Source: Aestuariirhabdus sp049985285 (GTDB taxonomy: Bacteria; Pseudomonadota; Gammaproteobacteria; Pseudomonadales; Aestuariirhabdaceae). From it: DNA of 64,000 bases. A program made the translations under genes and the position numbers. Below are positions 43,165 through 52,538 of the stretch, piece after piece. The notes below the pieces were generated by a model that was not told the DNA's origin, ran no database searches, and was given only the letters and a program-made list of their open reading frames with translations. The stretch spans positions 124,001 through 188,000 of the forward strand of contig NZ_JBNIEU010000004.1 of the NCBI RefSeq assembly GCF_049985285.1, given 5' to 3'. Position 1 is the first letter of the stretch; every line of letters starts with the position of its first letter.

Positions 43165-44013
43165 TTACCCCAGCAGGGCACTCAGGAACATAGGGCCCAT
43201 TGGATCAGGACGGGGAAGCGCGAAATCCTGGGGATAACCAACATCAACGAAGTACAGACCATAGGGCGGCGCGGTCACCCCTCCCCGCGCTCGATCGCGA
43301 TGCTCAAGCACCTCCTGAGCCCAGCTTACCGGCTCCTTACCGCAACCAATGGCCATCAACACACCGGCTATATTACGCACCATATGATGCAAGAACGCAT
43401 TGGCCTGAACATCAATAACGATCAAGGATCCAAAGCGGTCTACCCGGAGCTGGCTTATGGTTCGGACGGGGCTTTTGGCCTGGCAACCGACCGCTCGATA
43501 GGAGGAGAAATCATGCTCCCCCACAAGCGCCTGCGCGGCTGCAGCCATCTTCTCTTCATCCAACGGACGGTAGTTCCACGTCACACCACGGGGAAGAATC
43601 GCGGGCCGGGTGGCCTGATTCAAAATGACGTAGCGGTAGCGCCTGTAGGTGGCGCTAAAACGCGCATGGAAACCTGGATCAGCCTCTACTACCCAGTTAA
43701 AAGCAATATCATCGGGAAGGTTGGCGTTTGCACCAAAAGTCCAGCCACGCGCCGTTCGTTCCGCAGGGGAGTCAAAATGGATTACCTGATGACTGGCATG
43801 AACACCGCTATCTGTACGTCCCGCACAGACCACAGCCACATCATGATTAGCCACGCGACTCAATGCGGACTCGACATGAAGCTGAACAGAAGCTATGCCT
43901 GATCGCTGAGATTGCCAGCCATGATAGGCGGCGCCATCATACTGGATACTGGCCGCAAAACGGCGCGAGGCAGAATCACAGGATTCTGCCTCGCAAACAA
44001 CATCATTACTCAT
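43165..44013 (-). CDS. truA: tRNA pseudouridine(38-40) synthase
   Basis: A 282-residue enzyme that isomerises uridines 38-40 in the anticodon arm. The catalytic Asp is in VVCAGRTDSGVHASHQV; other motifs are IQYDGAAYHGWQSQ, FSATYRRYRYVI, FLHHMVRNIAGVLM and GGVTAPPYGLYF. ATG 44013 (MSNDVVCEAES) starts 2 bp after the fimV stop (TGATAATG), suggesting coupled translation. The first about 18 residues are an extra polar extension. Confidence 0.96.
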   Translation of the reverse strand: MSNDVVCEAESCDSASRRFAASIQYDGAAYHGWQSQRSGIASVQLHVESALSRVANHDVAVVCAGRTDSGVHASHQVIHFDSPAERTARGWTFGANANLPDDIAFNWVVEADPGFHARFSATYRRYRYVILNQATRPAILPRGVTWNYRPLDEEKMAAAAQALVGEHDFSSYRAVGCQAKSPVRTISQLRVDRFGSLIVIDVQANAFLHHMVRNIAGVLMAIGCGKEPVSWAQEVLEHRDRARGGVTAPPYGLYFVDVGYPQDFALPRPDPMGPMFLSALLG

Positions 44014-44015
44014 TA

Positions 44016-47000
44016 TCAAATTTTATCTAACAGCTCCTGCGCTTCCTTTAGCTGGGCCTCATCACCCTCCTTAAGCACCTCCTCAAGGATGTCACGAGCC
44101 CCCTCAACGTCACCCATATCAACATAGGCGCGCGCGAGGTCGAGCTTGGTCGCAGTTTCATTCGTACCAGCAAGGAAATCAAACTCCTCTTCCATAGAGT
44201 CTTCATCTTCGCCATCAAATTCAGAGGCAAGGCTTTCGGTCGCCGCATCCAGGGCAGCCATATCAGACCCGGCAGCCAAATCCTGGGCTAACTGGTCAAA
44301 TTCGCCATCCTCTTCTACCTGGACGTCTGCAGCCGGCTCACTGGCAGCCTCAGCAGTCAAATCTTCAATTTCAAACTCTTCGCCCAGATTCAGCTCAGCA
44401 TCATCAATTTCGACCGCTGCAGACCCGATCTCCTCATCAACAGGGACTTCGACGGGCTCTTCCACCTCATCAAGATCAAGGTCAAACTCCGATAGCTCAT
44501 CGCTATCGGCCTCAGACGCTTGCTCGTCAGACAGATCTTGCAGGGAATCGAGTTCATCTGTTTCCAGGGAAACATCACTCAAGTCAAATTCAATATCATC
44601 CAGCTCGTCTGTCTTCGCTTCAAAGTCGGGCTCATCCAGAATAGCAGCCTCTACCGCTGGCTCTTCGGCTTGCACATCTTCCTGCGACGCCTCTACATCA
44701 TCGCCCCCGAGATCGAATTCAATATCAGGCAAACCCTCTTCAACAGGCTCCTCTAGCGTGTCGCCGCCGGATACATCCAACTCAACCTCTTCGCCTGAAG
44801 CCTCTTCATCTCCCAAGGAGAGATCAAATTCATCGTCGAGGTCAAGCTCCAGTTCATCGCCTGCACTCTCTTCCAGGTCGAGGCCAAAGCCTTCCAGCTC
44901 AGAATCACCCAGCTCTGTATCGAGCGACAAATCAAGGTCATCACCGGTAGCGGATTCAAGTGGCAGCTCGAGGTCATCAAGTTCAAATTCATCGCCTGCG
45001 TCCGCATCCAGGCTCAGATCATCATCAAGCTTGAACTCTGCCCCATCGACTTCGTCAAGGGCGTCCAGTTCGACATCAAGATCTGAACCCAGGGACTCCT
45101 CAACCGCCCCATGATCATCGCTATCAAGACTGTCGCCAAGATCGCCGCCATCCAGATCAAATTCCAGCGCATCGCTGGCGTCAGCGTCTCCGGCGAGGCT
45201 CATGAAGTCATCATCACCAGCATCATCGGCTTCCACGGAGGGGGTTACAGGCTCCGCTTCTGCGACACCATCAGCGTCATCGCCAAGCGGCAAGTCCAGC
45301 TCCAGATCGTCCAGTGAGAACTCGACCGCAGCGTCGGCAGTATCCATATCATCGAGCGTGAGCGCTTCATCAAGGTCATCGACATCCAACTCGCTCATAT
45401 TCGAATCGGCACTCACGGCATCCAAAGCGCCTGCCGGAAACTTCGCCTTCAAGGATTCGGCTTCCTGCATGGCGATGGAGTCGCCCAGCGCACTCAGCTC
45501 ATTTTCCTGCTTAACGAAGGAATCCGCATCCTTCATCTCGGCGTAGGCTTCGAGCAGTTTTACACGCAGATCGGCACGGCCGGGCTCCTGGGCAATAGCG
45601 TTGCTCAGCAGATCGACCGCCTGATTGAAACGTCCGTAGGCGATATAAATATCGGCTTCCCCGATCGCATCACCTGTTTGTGCCGTGGTTGTTTCCTGCA
45701 GATCATCATCGCCATCCAGCGACAACGCATCGTCAATCTCCTCCTCGGCGGCTTCATCGAGCGCGTCTTCCGCCTCAAATTCCGCAACGGATTCTTCAGC
45801 ACCCAGAGTTTCCGGGGCTTCGGACTCGGGCTTTGACTCATCGCTTGCAGAACGACGACGGGCTAACAACAACAGCGCCAAAAGCAGCACCAGCGCACCA
45901 CCGCCAGCCGCCAAATAGATTGGATTCTGCAAGATCTCGTCAACCAGTGATGGTTCTGCCATCTCTGGTGCAGGGGCAGGCTTCACCGGCTTCGGTTTCA
46001 CCACTTCCGGCTTTGGCTCAGGCTTAACCACCGGCTCCGGCGTAGCAACCGATTCTGGCTGGGCCTCGTCCATAGCAGGCTGTTGAGTGGCATCGACTCC
46101 CGCATCTGGTACGGCAACTTCAGCTACGGGCGCCTCGGTCGCAGGCTTTTCTTCTTCGTAGTTGTAATCTATCTCAGCCGGAACTTCGCCCTTCGCCGCA
46201 AGCTGCGCTTGAAGGGCCGCAAGCTGTTCATCCTTGAGGGACAACAACCGCTGCAAGGTTTCTATCTGGCTTTCCAGCTCCGTCAACTGGCTACTGACTT
46301 CACCACTTTCACGAAGTACTTTCTCCAGCTTTTCCTGATTGATAGCCAATTCATTTTGCAAGGCATCGACATCAGCGGCGGCCATGCTTCCATTATCACT
46401 GCCGCTGGTAGTCGTGCCCGTCTCACTTGCGCTAGCAAGAGTCAGCTTGCCATCCTGAGTAGCGACCGCCCCCTCTGACTCGACCGCTTCGCGGCGCGCA
46501 GCATCAAGCTGTGGCGCACCCAGATCACGGGTATCGCGCCACTGCTGGTTCTGCACCGCTACTTCGGATACTGCCTGGCGCTGAGTTAACTGCTGGGTCT
46601 GCTCAAGAGTAGGCAAACGCAATACCTGCCCCCTCTTCAGCAAATTTATATTCTGCTTGATGAAAGCATCAGGATTCATCTGCTGAATCGCCATCATCGT
46701 CTGCTGCACGCTTACGCTTCGAGACGGGCGATTGGTCGCCGCAATTTCCCATAGCGTGTCATTGCTGTTAGTGGTGTAAGTGCCGCCACCCACGTCAGCC
46801 GATTCAACACGGGGTTGAGCGGGTGCAGGCATTACAGGTTTGGCTGTAGGCCTAGGCGCCACAGAGGCCGCAGGTCGGCTTGGCGCAACGGGCTCTACCT
46901 TTTCAGCCGCAGGGGGAGCCACTGGAGCAGGCACCTCTTCGGTGAACGTTGGCGGGTCGAGTAGCAATGTATACTCGCGCAGCAAACGGCCGTTAGGCCA

Positions 47001-47339
47001 ATGAATCTCAACCAAAAAATTCAGGTAGGGTTCACGAACTGGCTTACGGGTACTGACCTGAAGGTAAGCCGTACCATTTTCGCGCAGGACGGTGGAGAAC
47101 TTGAGGTCATTGAGAAAAAAATCACGCTCTACGCCAGCCAGCGTAAAGTCCTCTCGAGACGCCAGGTTCGGCAATATTTCATTCTGGTCCAGCCCTTTGA
47201 GCTCGATCAGTTCAATCTCTGCACTTAGAGGCTGGTTGAGCGCAGACCGTAAGGTAATATCCCCTAACCCCAACGCCTGTGCTGTCGTAGAGCTAAGAGC
47301 TCCCGCTGCTGCCATAGCCAATACTAGCTTCCGAACCAT
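44016..47339 (-). CDS. fimV: FimV/TspA-like peptidoglycan-binding polarity protein
   Basis: An 1107-residue cell-pole protein. ATG 47339 gives a signal peptide (MVRKLVLAMAAAGALSSTTAQA), followed by the FimV N-terminal region (LGLGDITLRSALNQPLSAEI), a LysM domain at about 190-250 (GTYTTNSNDTLWEIA...QVLRLPT), a coiled coil at about 330-380, a Pro/Lys-rich linker, one membrane helix (IYLAAGGGALVLLLALLLLARRR) and a very acidic cytoplasmic part of more than 500 residues rich in LDLD/EFDLD repeats. It ends in the conserved FimV TPR-like motif (DLARAYVDMGDVEGARDILEEVL). In Pseudomonas FimV supports type IV pili and c-di-GMP/cAMP polarity signalling. Longer than the 919-residue P. aeruginosa protein because of the acidic repeats. 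Confidence 0.95.
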   Translation of the reverse strand: MVRKLVLAMAAAGALSSTTAQALGLGDITLRSALNQPLSAEIELIELKGLDQNEILPNLASREDFTLAGVERDFFLNDLKFSTVLRENGTAYLQVSTRKPVREPYLNFLVEIHWPNGRLLREYTLLLDPPTFTEEVPAPVAPPAAEKVEPVAPSRPAASVAPRPTAKPVMPAPAQPRVESADVGGGTYTTNSNDTLWEIAATNRPSRSVSVQQTMMAIQQMNPDAFIKQNINLLKRGQVLRLPTLEQTQQLTQRQAVSEVAVQNQQWRDTRDLGAPQLDAARREAVESEGAVATQDGKLTLASASETGTTTSGSDNGSMAAADVDALQNELAINQEKLEKVLRESGEVSSQLTELESQIETLQRLLSLKDEQLAALQAQLAAKGEVPAEIDYNYEEEKPATEAPVAEVAVPDAGVDATQQPAMDEAQPESVATPEPVVKPEPKPEVVKPKPVKPAPAPEMAEPSLVDEILQNPIYLAAGGGALVLLLALLLLARRRSASDESKPESEAPETLGAEESVAEFEAEDALDEAAEEEIDDALSLDGDDDLQETTTAQTGDAIGEADIYIAYGRFNQAVDLLSNAIAQEPGRADLRVKLLEAYAEMKDADSFVKQENELSALGDSIAMQEAESLKAKFPAGALDAVSADSNMSELDVDDLDEALTLDDMDTADAAVEFSLDDLELDLPLGDDADGVAEAEPVTPSVEADDAGDDDFMSLAGDADASDALEFDLDGGDLGDSLDSDDHGAVEESLGSDLDVELDALDEVDGAEFKLDDDLSLDADAGDEFELDDLELPLESATGDDLDLSLDTELGDSELEGFGLDLEESAGDELELDLDDEFDLSLGDEEASGEEVELDVSGGDTLEEPVEEGLPDIEFDLGGDDVEASQEDVQAEEPAVEAAILDEPDFEAKTDELDDIEFDLSDVSLETDELDSLQDLSDEQASEADSDELSEFDLDLDEVEEPVEVPVDEEIGSAAVEIDDAELNLGEEFEIEDLTAEAASEPAADVQVEEDGEFDQLAQDLAAGSDMAALDAATESLASEFDGEDEDSMEEEFDFLAGTNETATKLDLARAYVDMGDVEGARDILEEVLKEGDEAQLKEAQELLDKI

Positions 47340-48013
47340 AATTCTTAGTCCTTCGTTTCTGTCTTCGCCCAATCTACTTACCCCTGAAAGCACGCTTTCC
47401 TTTCCCCAATGGCAAGCAGATAACCGGCTACAAACAGACCTGACCCCCGTCAGTGTCTGATTGCCAGTTAATAATACATACTAGCTGATTATCAAAAAAA
47501 GCTAGAAAGGTTATGCACAAGTATCAGTAAGTATCAATTATAAATGACTTTTTATCAATATCTTGAGGAAGGGTACGGAAATTGCGGCGGCGACTATCAA
47601 CGTATTCTTCGACGCACTGCACAGTTTTGAAGTTACGACGCAGCTCGACCCATGCATATCAGGCCTAAGCCTTTGGAACTAATGGACAAGTTGCAGTACC
47701 CCATATACGACTCAGGATAAGAACGCTGCCACTCCAAATCCTGCGGCCTGCAAACGAGCCCAGGGTGTTTCCTGCGGGTCACGGAACACCCTGACGCCCA
47801 ACAAGCGGTACGGCCTTCAGCGGCAGAGCAACGAGACAGGCAATCAATCCAGAGCCCAGACCTCGGGGCTTCCAGCGGATTCGACCCTCCCCACCAACGA
47901 TGTTCGACACCTCATCGGTGCGCCACTGTTGGTTGTCTTGATCTGTGCGTTCTGCGGCGATCAAAGGTGCCGGGGAGCTGCCCCCAGCCCCCTTAGCCTT
48001 AGGTCAACAGGTA
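47340..48013. other. Gene-free interval between fimV and asd
   Basis: About 670 bp. An imperfect hairpin GGGTGTTTCC/GGAACACCC lies near 47762-47792. A 61-codon minus-strand ORF at 47779-47964 has no recognisable domain or good ribosome-binding site and may be a remnant. The fimV promoter must lie in the part next to 47340, but I cannot define it. Confidence 0.4.
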
Positions 48014-49126
48014 TCAGGCTTCTCGCAGGATCGATAGCATACGCCGTAACGGCTCGGCAGCGCCCCACAGCAACTGATCACCGACCGTGAATGCCGAGAG
48101 GTACTTCGGCCCCATGCTCAGCTTGCGCAGACGCCCTACCGGAACGGACAAGGTCCCCGTTGTGACAGTCGGAGTTAAGCCTGCAATGGTCTCATCCCGG
48201 TGATTGGGAACCACCCTGACCCAGTCGTTGTGTTCAGCCAACATCGCTTCTATATCGGCCAGGGGTATGTCTTGCTTGAGCTTGATGGTAAAGGCCTGAC
48301 TATGGCAGCGCATTGATCCGATGCGTACACAATTGCCATCTATCGCTATAGGGTCGGATACGCGCCCTAAAATTTTGTTGGTTTCTACCTGCCCTTTCCA
48401 CTCTTCCCTGCTTTGTCCATTCTCCACCTCGCTGTCAATCCAGGGGATCAGGCTGCCAGCCAGGGGGACACCAAAATTTGCGGCTGGAAACCCAGGGGAG
48501 CGCATTGCATCGGTCACTTTACGATCGATATCCAAAATAGCGCTCGAGGGGGTTGCCAGCTCGTCAGAGACCGCCGTATTCAGCGCTCCCATCTGATGCA
48601 GCAACTCCCGCATATTCTGGGCACCGGCACCGGATGCCGCCTGATAGGTCTGGGATGTCAGCCATTCAACCCCTTCTGTCTCAAACAATCCACCCAACGC
48701 CATCAGCATCAAACTGACCGTACAGTTGCCACCAACGAACGTTTTTCCACCAGCATCCAGCGCACGATCGATCACCTGACGGTTCACCGGATCAAGTACG
48801 ATGACACTCTCCTCGGCCATGCGCAGCGAAGAGGCTGCATCAATCCAGTAGCCATCCCAACCACCACTTCTCAGGGACGAGTAGACAGACTTGGTATAAT
48901 CTCCACCCTGACAGGTCAATACCACGTCCATCTGCGCCAGTTCGCGAATATCGGTAGCATCCTTAAGCGCCGGAACGGGCTTACCAATATCAGGACCAGG
49001 CTGCCCTGCCTGCGAGGTTGTAAAGAACACCGGCTCAATCCCGGCAAAATCACCCTCTTCGGCCATGCGTTGCATCAACACCGAGCCAACCATACCCCGC
49101 CAACCGACAAAACCTACTTTCAACAT
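48014..49126 (-). CDS. asd: Aspartate-semialdehyde dehydrogenase
   Basis: A 370-residue NADP enzyme that reduces aspartyl phosphate to aspartate semialdehyde, the branch point for lysine/diaminopimelate, threonine and methionine. Rossmann start KVGFVGWRGMVGSVLMQRM, catalytic Cys135 in FVGGNCTVSLML, substrate-binding YQAASGAGAQNMREL and MRCHSQAFTIKL. Length and sequence fit the gammaproteobacterial E. coli-type Asd. 27 bp after leuB. Confidence 0.97.
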   Translation of the reverse strand: MLKVGFVGWRGMVGSVLMQRMAEEGDFAGIEPVFFTTSQAGQPGPDIGKPVPALKDATDIRELAQMDVVLTCQGGDYTKSVYSSLRSGGWDGYWIDAASSLRMAEESVIVLDPVNRQVIDRALDAGGKTFVGGNCTVSLMLMALGGLFETEGVEWLTSQTYQAASGAGAQNMRELLHQMGALNTAVSDELATPSSAILDIDRKVTDAMRSPGFPAANFGVPLAGSLIPWIDSEVENGQSREEWKGQVETNKILGRVSDPIAIDGNCVRIGSMRCHSQAFTIKLKQDIPLADIEAMLAEHNDWVRVVPNHRDETIAGLTPTVTTGTLSVPVGRLRKLSMGPKYLSAFTVGDQLLWGAAEPLRRMLSILREA

Positions 49127-49153
49127 AACTTACTCCTCGGGCAGAACCCGACT

Positions 49154-50230
49154 TCAGGCTAAAGCGGCTAAAACCGCATCCCCCATCTCACGAGTCGATA
49201 CCCGCTGACAACCCTCTGACTGAATATCCGCGGTACGCAACCCCTGGTCCAGCACACGGCTCACCGCGGCTTCGATAGCATCAGCCGCCTCGGCTTCAGC
49301 CAGTGAATAGCGCAGCATCATCGCCGCTGACAAAATCGTCGCCAGCGGGTTCGCTATTCCCTGACCCGCTATATCCGGCGCGGACCCATGGCAGGGTTCG
49401 TACATGCCCTTACCATTTTCGTCGAGAGATGCCGATGGCAACATGCCAATCGACCCCGTCAACATGGCAGCAGCGTCTGACAAGATGTCACCAAACATAT
49501 TGCCGGTCACCATAACGTCAAATTGCTTGGGCGCCCGCACCAGCTGCATGGCAGCATTATCGACGTACATGTGGCTAAGCTCGACATCAGGATAATCCTT
49601 GGCCATCTCCTCCATGATCTCACGCCACAACACCGTCACCTCAAGCACATTCGCTTTATCAACCGAACACAACTTACCGCCGCGCTTGCGAGCGGCTTCA
49701 AAGGCAACCTTGCCGATTCGACGAATTTCGGATTCGGAATAGACGTAGGTGTTGTAACCCTGACGCTCGCCATTCTCCAGCGTGCGTACACCCCGGGGCT
49801 GGCCAAAATAGATGCCACCTGTCAGCTCACGCACGATCAGGATATCCAGCCCGGACACCACTTCCGGCTTGAGGGTTGAGGCCTCGGCTAGCTGGGGGTA
49901 AAGGATGGCCGGACGCAAGTTACCAAATAACTGCAAGCCGGAACGTAATCCCAGCAGCCCCTTCTCTGGACGAATCGACATATCGAGAGCATCCCATTTG
50001 GGACCTCCCACCGCCCCCAGTAGAATGGCATCCGCGCCACGCGCCTTGGACAGGGTCTCATCGGGCAGCGGCGCACCGTGCACGTCAATCGCACTGCCAC
50101 CAACCAGCGCCTGGTCAAAAGTAATATCCAGCCCATACTGCTCTGTTACCTGCTCCAGCACCTTCACGGCTTCGGCGGTAATCTCTGGACCAATGCCGTC
50201 ACCGGGCAAAATCAGAACTTGTTTAGTCAT
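49154..50230 (-). CDS. leuB: 3-isopropylmalate dehydrogenase
   Basis: A 358-residue NAD enzyme that oxidatively decarboxylates 3-isopropylmalate in leucine synthesis. LPGDGIGPEITAEAVKVL, substrate-binding RPEKGLLGLRSGLQLFGNLRP, VRELTGGIYFGQPRG, metal-binding VTGNMFGDILSDAAAML and EPCHGSAPDIAGQGIANP. Between leuD and asd as in Pseudomonas. Confidence 0.97.
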   Translation of the reverse strand: MTKQVLILPGDGIGPEITAEAVKVLEQVTEQYGLDITFDQALVGGSAIDVHGAPLPDETLSKARGADAILLGAVGGPKWDALDMSIRPEKGLLGLRSGLQLFGNLRPAILYPQLAEASTLKPEVVSGLDILIVRELTGGIYFGQPRGVRTLENGERQGYNTYVYSESEIRRIGKVAFEAARKRGGKLCSVDKANVLEVTVLWREIMEEMAKDYPDVELSHMYVDNAAMQLVRAPKQFDVMVTGNMFGDILSDAAAMLTGSIGMLPSASLDENGKGMYEPCHGSAPDIAGQGIANPLATILSAAMMLRYSLAEAEAADAIEAAVSRVLDQGLRTADIQSEGCQRVSTREMGDAVLAALA

Positions 50231-50251
50231 TAATCACTACTCAGTTTGTGT

Positions 50252-50899
50252 TTATTTGATCGCCCCGAACAACCAGGGGTTCTTTTTTTCGTACTTTTTC
50301 TCAAAGCGACGGATGGTGTCCGCATCCTGCAGGGTCAACCCGATATCATCGAGGCCATTGATAAGGCAGTGGCGGCGAAATGCATCCACCACAAACGGGA
50401 TCTCGTCGCCATTGGGTTTTATGATCAGCTCACGCTCGAGATCGATCTCCAGCTGATAGCCCTCGCAGACCTCCGCTTCCTGAAACAACTGCTCAACCTC
50501 GTCATCCAGCAGGGTGATCGGCAAAATACCGTTCTTAAAGCAGTTGTTGTAGAAAATATCGGCAAAACTCGGGGCGATGACACAGCGAAAACCGTAGTCG
50601 TCCAGCGCCCAGGGAGCGTGCTCCCGACTGGATCCGCAGCCAAAATTCTGTCGTGCCAATAGCACCGAGGCTCCCGTATAGCGAGGCTGGTTGAGGACAA
50701 AGTCAGGGTTCAGCGGGCGCCCGGCACAATCCTGATCGGGTTGCCCTTCATCTAGATAACGCAACTCATCAAACAGGTTGGGGCCAAAGCCACTGCGCTT
50801 GATCGATTTAAGGAACTGCTTCGGAATAATCATATCGGTATCAACGTTAGCGCGATCGAGCGGCGCCACAATACCGGTTAACTGGGTAAACTGTTTCAT
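50252..50899 (-). CDS. leuD: 3-isopropylmalate dehydratase small subunit
   Basis: A 215-residue swivel-domain subunit; with LeuC it isomerises 2- to 3-isopropylmalate. ATG 50899 (MKQFTQLTGIVAPLDRANVDTD) matches the family start; the upstream in-frame ATG is inside the leuC end region. The hallmark FGCGSSREHAPWAL and PSFADIFYNNCFKNGILPI are present. Confidence 0.97.
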   Translation of the reverse strand: MKQFTQLTGIVAPLDRANVDTDMIIPKQFLKSIKRSGFGPNLFDELRYLDEGQPDQDCAGRPLNPDFVLNQPRYTGASVLLARQNFGCGSSREHAPWALDDYGFRCVIAPSFADIFYNNCFKNGILPITLLDDEVEQLFQEAEVCEGYQLEIDLERELIIKPNGDEIPFVVDAFRRHCLINGLDDIGLTLQDADTIRRFEKKYEKKNPWLFGAIK

Positions 50900-50930
50900 C
50901 TGTCTTTCACCTGATCTTTTTTCCGTACAC

Positions 50931-52352
50931 TCAATCCAGCTCGCGAACATCCACGAAGCGTCCCATTATCGCCGCAGCCGCGGCCATAGCCGGGCTGACC
51001 AGGTGAGTACGCCCACCGAAACCCTGCCGCCCCTCGAAATTGCGGTTCGATGTTGAGGCGCAGTGCTCTCCTGCACCCAACTTGTCGGCATTCATCGCCA
51101 GGCACATCGAACAGCCCGGCTCGCGCCACTCCAGCCCTGCGTCGATAAAAATGCGATCCAAGCCTTCTAATTCGGCCTGCTCTTTCACCAGACCCGAACC
51201 GGGAACAACCAACGCCTGCTTCAGGCTTGACGCAACCTTGCGCCCCTTCACTACCTTGGCCGCAACGCGCAGGTCTTCGATACGCGAGTTGGTGCACGAG
51301 CCGATAAACACCCGGTCCAGGCGGATGTCGGTAATCTTCTGCCCTGCCTTCAGCCCCATGTACTCAAGGGCTCTGGTGATACCCACGCGGCGAGTTTCAT
51401 CCTTCTCCTGCGCGGGGTCAGGCACGCTACCATCAACCGGCAGCACCATCTCGGGAGAGGTTCCCCAGGTCACCTGTGGCTTGATGTCAGCTCCATCGAG
51501 CACCACCACCCGGTCAAATTCAGCGTCCTCATCCGACACCAACTGCCCCCAGGCCTTAACCGCTTTATTCCAATCGCCCCCCTGGGGAGCATAGGGTCGC
51601 CCTTTTACATAATCGATAGTCGTCTGGTCTACGGCTACCATGCCGGCACGCGCACCCGCTTCTATCGCCATATTGCACAGGGTCATACGCCCTTCCATGC
51701 TCAACGAGCGAATGGCATCGCCACCAAACTCTATTGCGTAGCCGTTACCCCCGGCGGTTCCAATGGCGCCGATAATGGCCAACACCACATCTTTGGCAGT
51801 AACCCCCTCGGCCAGCGCGCCATCTACCCGCACCAGCATGTTTTGCATCTTTTTTGCTACAAGGCACTGAGTCGCCATAACGTGCTCTACTTCGGACGTG
51901 CCAATACCATGGGCCAACGCCCCGAACGCGCCATGAGTCGAGGTGTGAGAATCACCACAAACGACCGTCATACCCGGTAAGGTCGCACCCTGCTCAGGCC
52001 CCACCACATGTACTATGCCTTGGCGTCGATCGTTCATACGAAACTCCTGCACACCAAAGTGCAGGCAGTTATCGTCGAGCGTCTGCACCTGAATGCGTGA
52101 AACCGCGTCCACAATGCCTTCGATCCCGGCTGCTCGTTCATCGCGGGTTGTGGGCACGTTGTGATCCGGGGTTGCCAGGTTGGCATCCAACCGCCAGGGG
52201 GTTCGCCCTGCGATTCGCAGCCCTTCGAAAGCCTGGGGCGAAGTCACCTCGTGCAGTAGTTGACGATCAATGTAGATCAACGCCGATCCATCATCGCGTT
52301 GCTTAACCAAATGCGCATCCCATAACTTGTCGTACAGGGTTTTTCCAGCCAT
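50931..52352 (-). CDS. leuC: 3-isopropylmalate dehydratase large subunit
   Basis: A 473-residue [4Fe-4S] subunit. ATG 52352 (MAGKTLYDKLWDAHLV) has AGG nearby and fits the usual length of about 470; in-frame ATGs upstream (52373, 52442) are less likely. Iron-sulfur ligands in FIGSCTNSR and PGCSMCLAMN; VVCGDSHTSTHGAFGALAHGIGTSE is the substrate loop. First gene of leuC-leuD-leuB-asd, divergent from a LysR gene that probably regulates it. Confidence 0.97.
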   Translation of the reverse strand: MAGKTLYDKLWDAHLVKQRDDGSALIYIDRQLLHEVTSPQAFEGLRIAGRTPWRLDANLATPDHNVPTTRDERAAGIEGIVDAVSRIQVQTLDDNCLHFGVQEFRMNDRRQGIVHVVGPEQGATLPGMTVVCGDSHTSTHGAFGALAHGIGTSEVEHVMATQCLVAKKMQNMLVRVDGALAEGVTAKDVVLAIIGAIGTAGGNGYAIEFGGDAIRSLSMEGRMTLCNMAIEAGARAGMVAVDQTTIDYVKGRPYAPQGGDWNKAVKAWGQLVSDEDAEFDRVVVLDGADIKPQVTWGTSPEMVLPVDGSVPDPAQEKDETRRVGITRALEYMGLKAGQKITDIRLDRVFIGSCTNSRIEDLRVAAKVVKGRKVASSLKQALVVPGSGLVKEQAELEGLDRIFIDAGLEWREPGCSMCLAMNADKLGAGEHCASTSNRNFEGRQGFGGRTHLVSPAMAAAAAIMGRFVDVRELD

Positions 52353-52474
52353 TGCACTTGCCTCGTAGCTCATTTGCAGCGCTTCACGATGAATTGCTGC
52401 ACGTTCGGATAGGTCACCCCCACACTGGGTAAGGGCAAACATTGACCGCTATGCTAATATCAGCAACGAGATAA

Positions 52475-52517
52475 AACAAATTCATATTTGTTATAGTTCG
52501 AATTCCTTTTTGGAATT
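52475..52517. promoter_or_regulatory. Palindromes in the leuC-lysR divergent region (candidate LysR operator)
   Basis: AACAAAT (52475-52481), 4 bp, ATTTGTT (52486-52492) is an AT-rich perfect palindrome containing a T-N11-A type LysR site. A second one, AATTCC (52501-52506), 5 bp, GGAATT (52512-52517), lies 22 bp before the lysR ATG. They sit between the two divergent starts, where LysR proteins usually bind. Confidence 0.5.
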
Positions 52518-52538
52518 AACAAACCCTAAGGACAATCT

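Noticed and set aside
44146..45114. 322-codon Ser-rich frame opposite fimV
   Set aside because: It is the complement of the Asp/Glu/Leu repeats of FimV (GAT/GAA read backwards give Ser-type codons); not a gene.
47762..47792. Imperfect hairpin that could be a REP element
   Set aside because: Only one copy was noticed in the window, so a repeat family cannot be claimed.
47779..47964. 61-codon minus-strand ORF between fimV and asd
   Set aside because: No domain, poor start context and isolated; at best a gene remnant.
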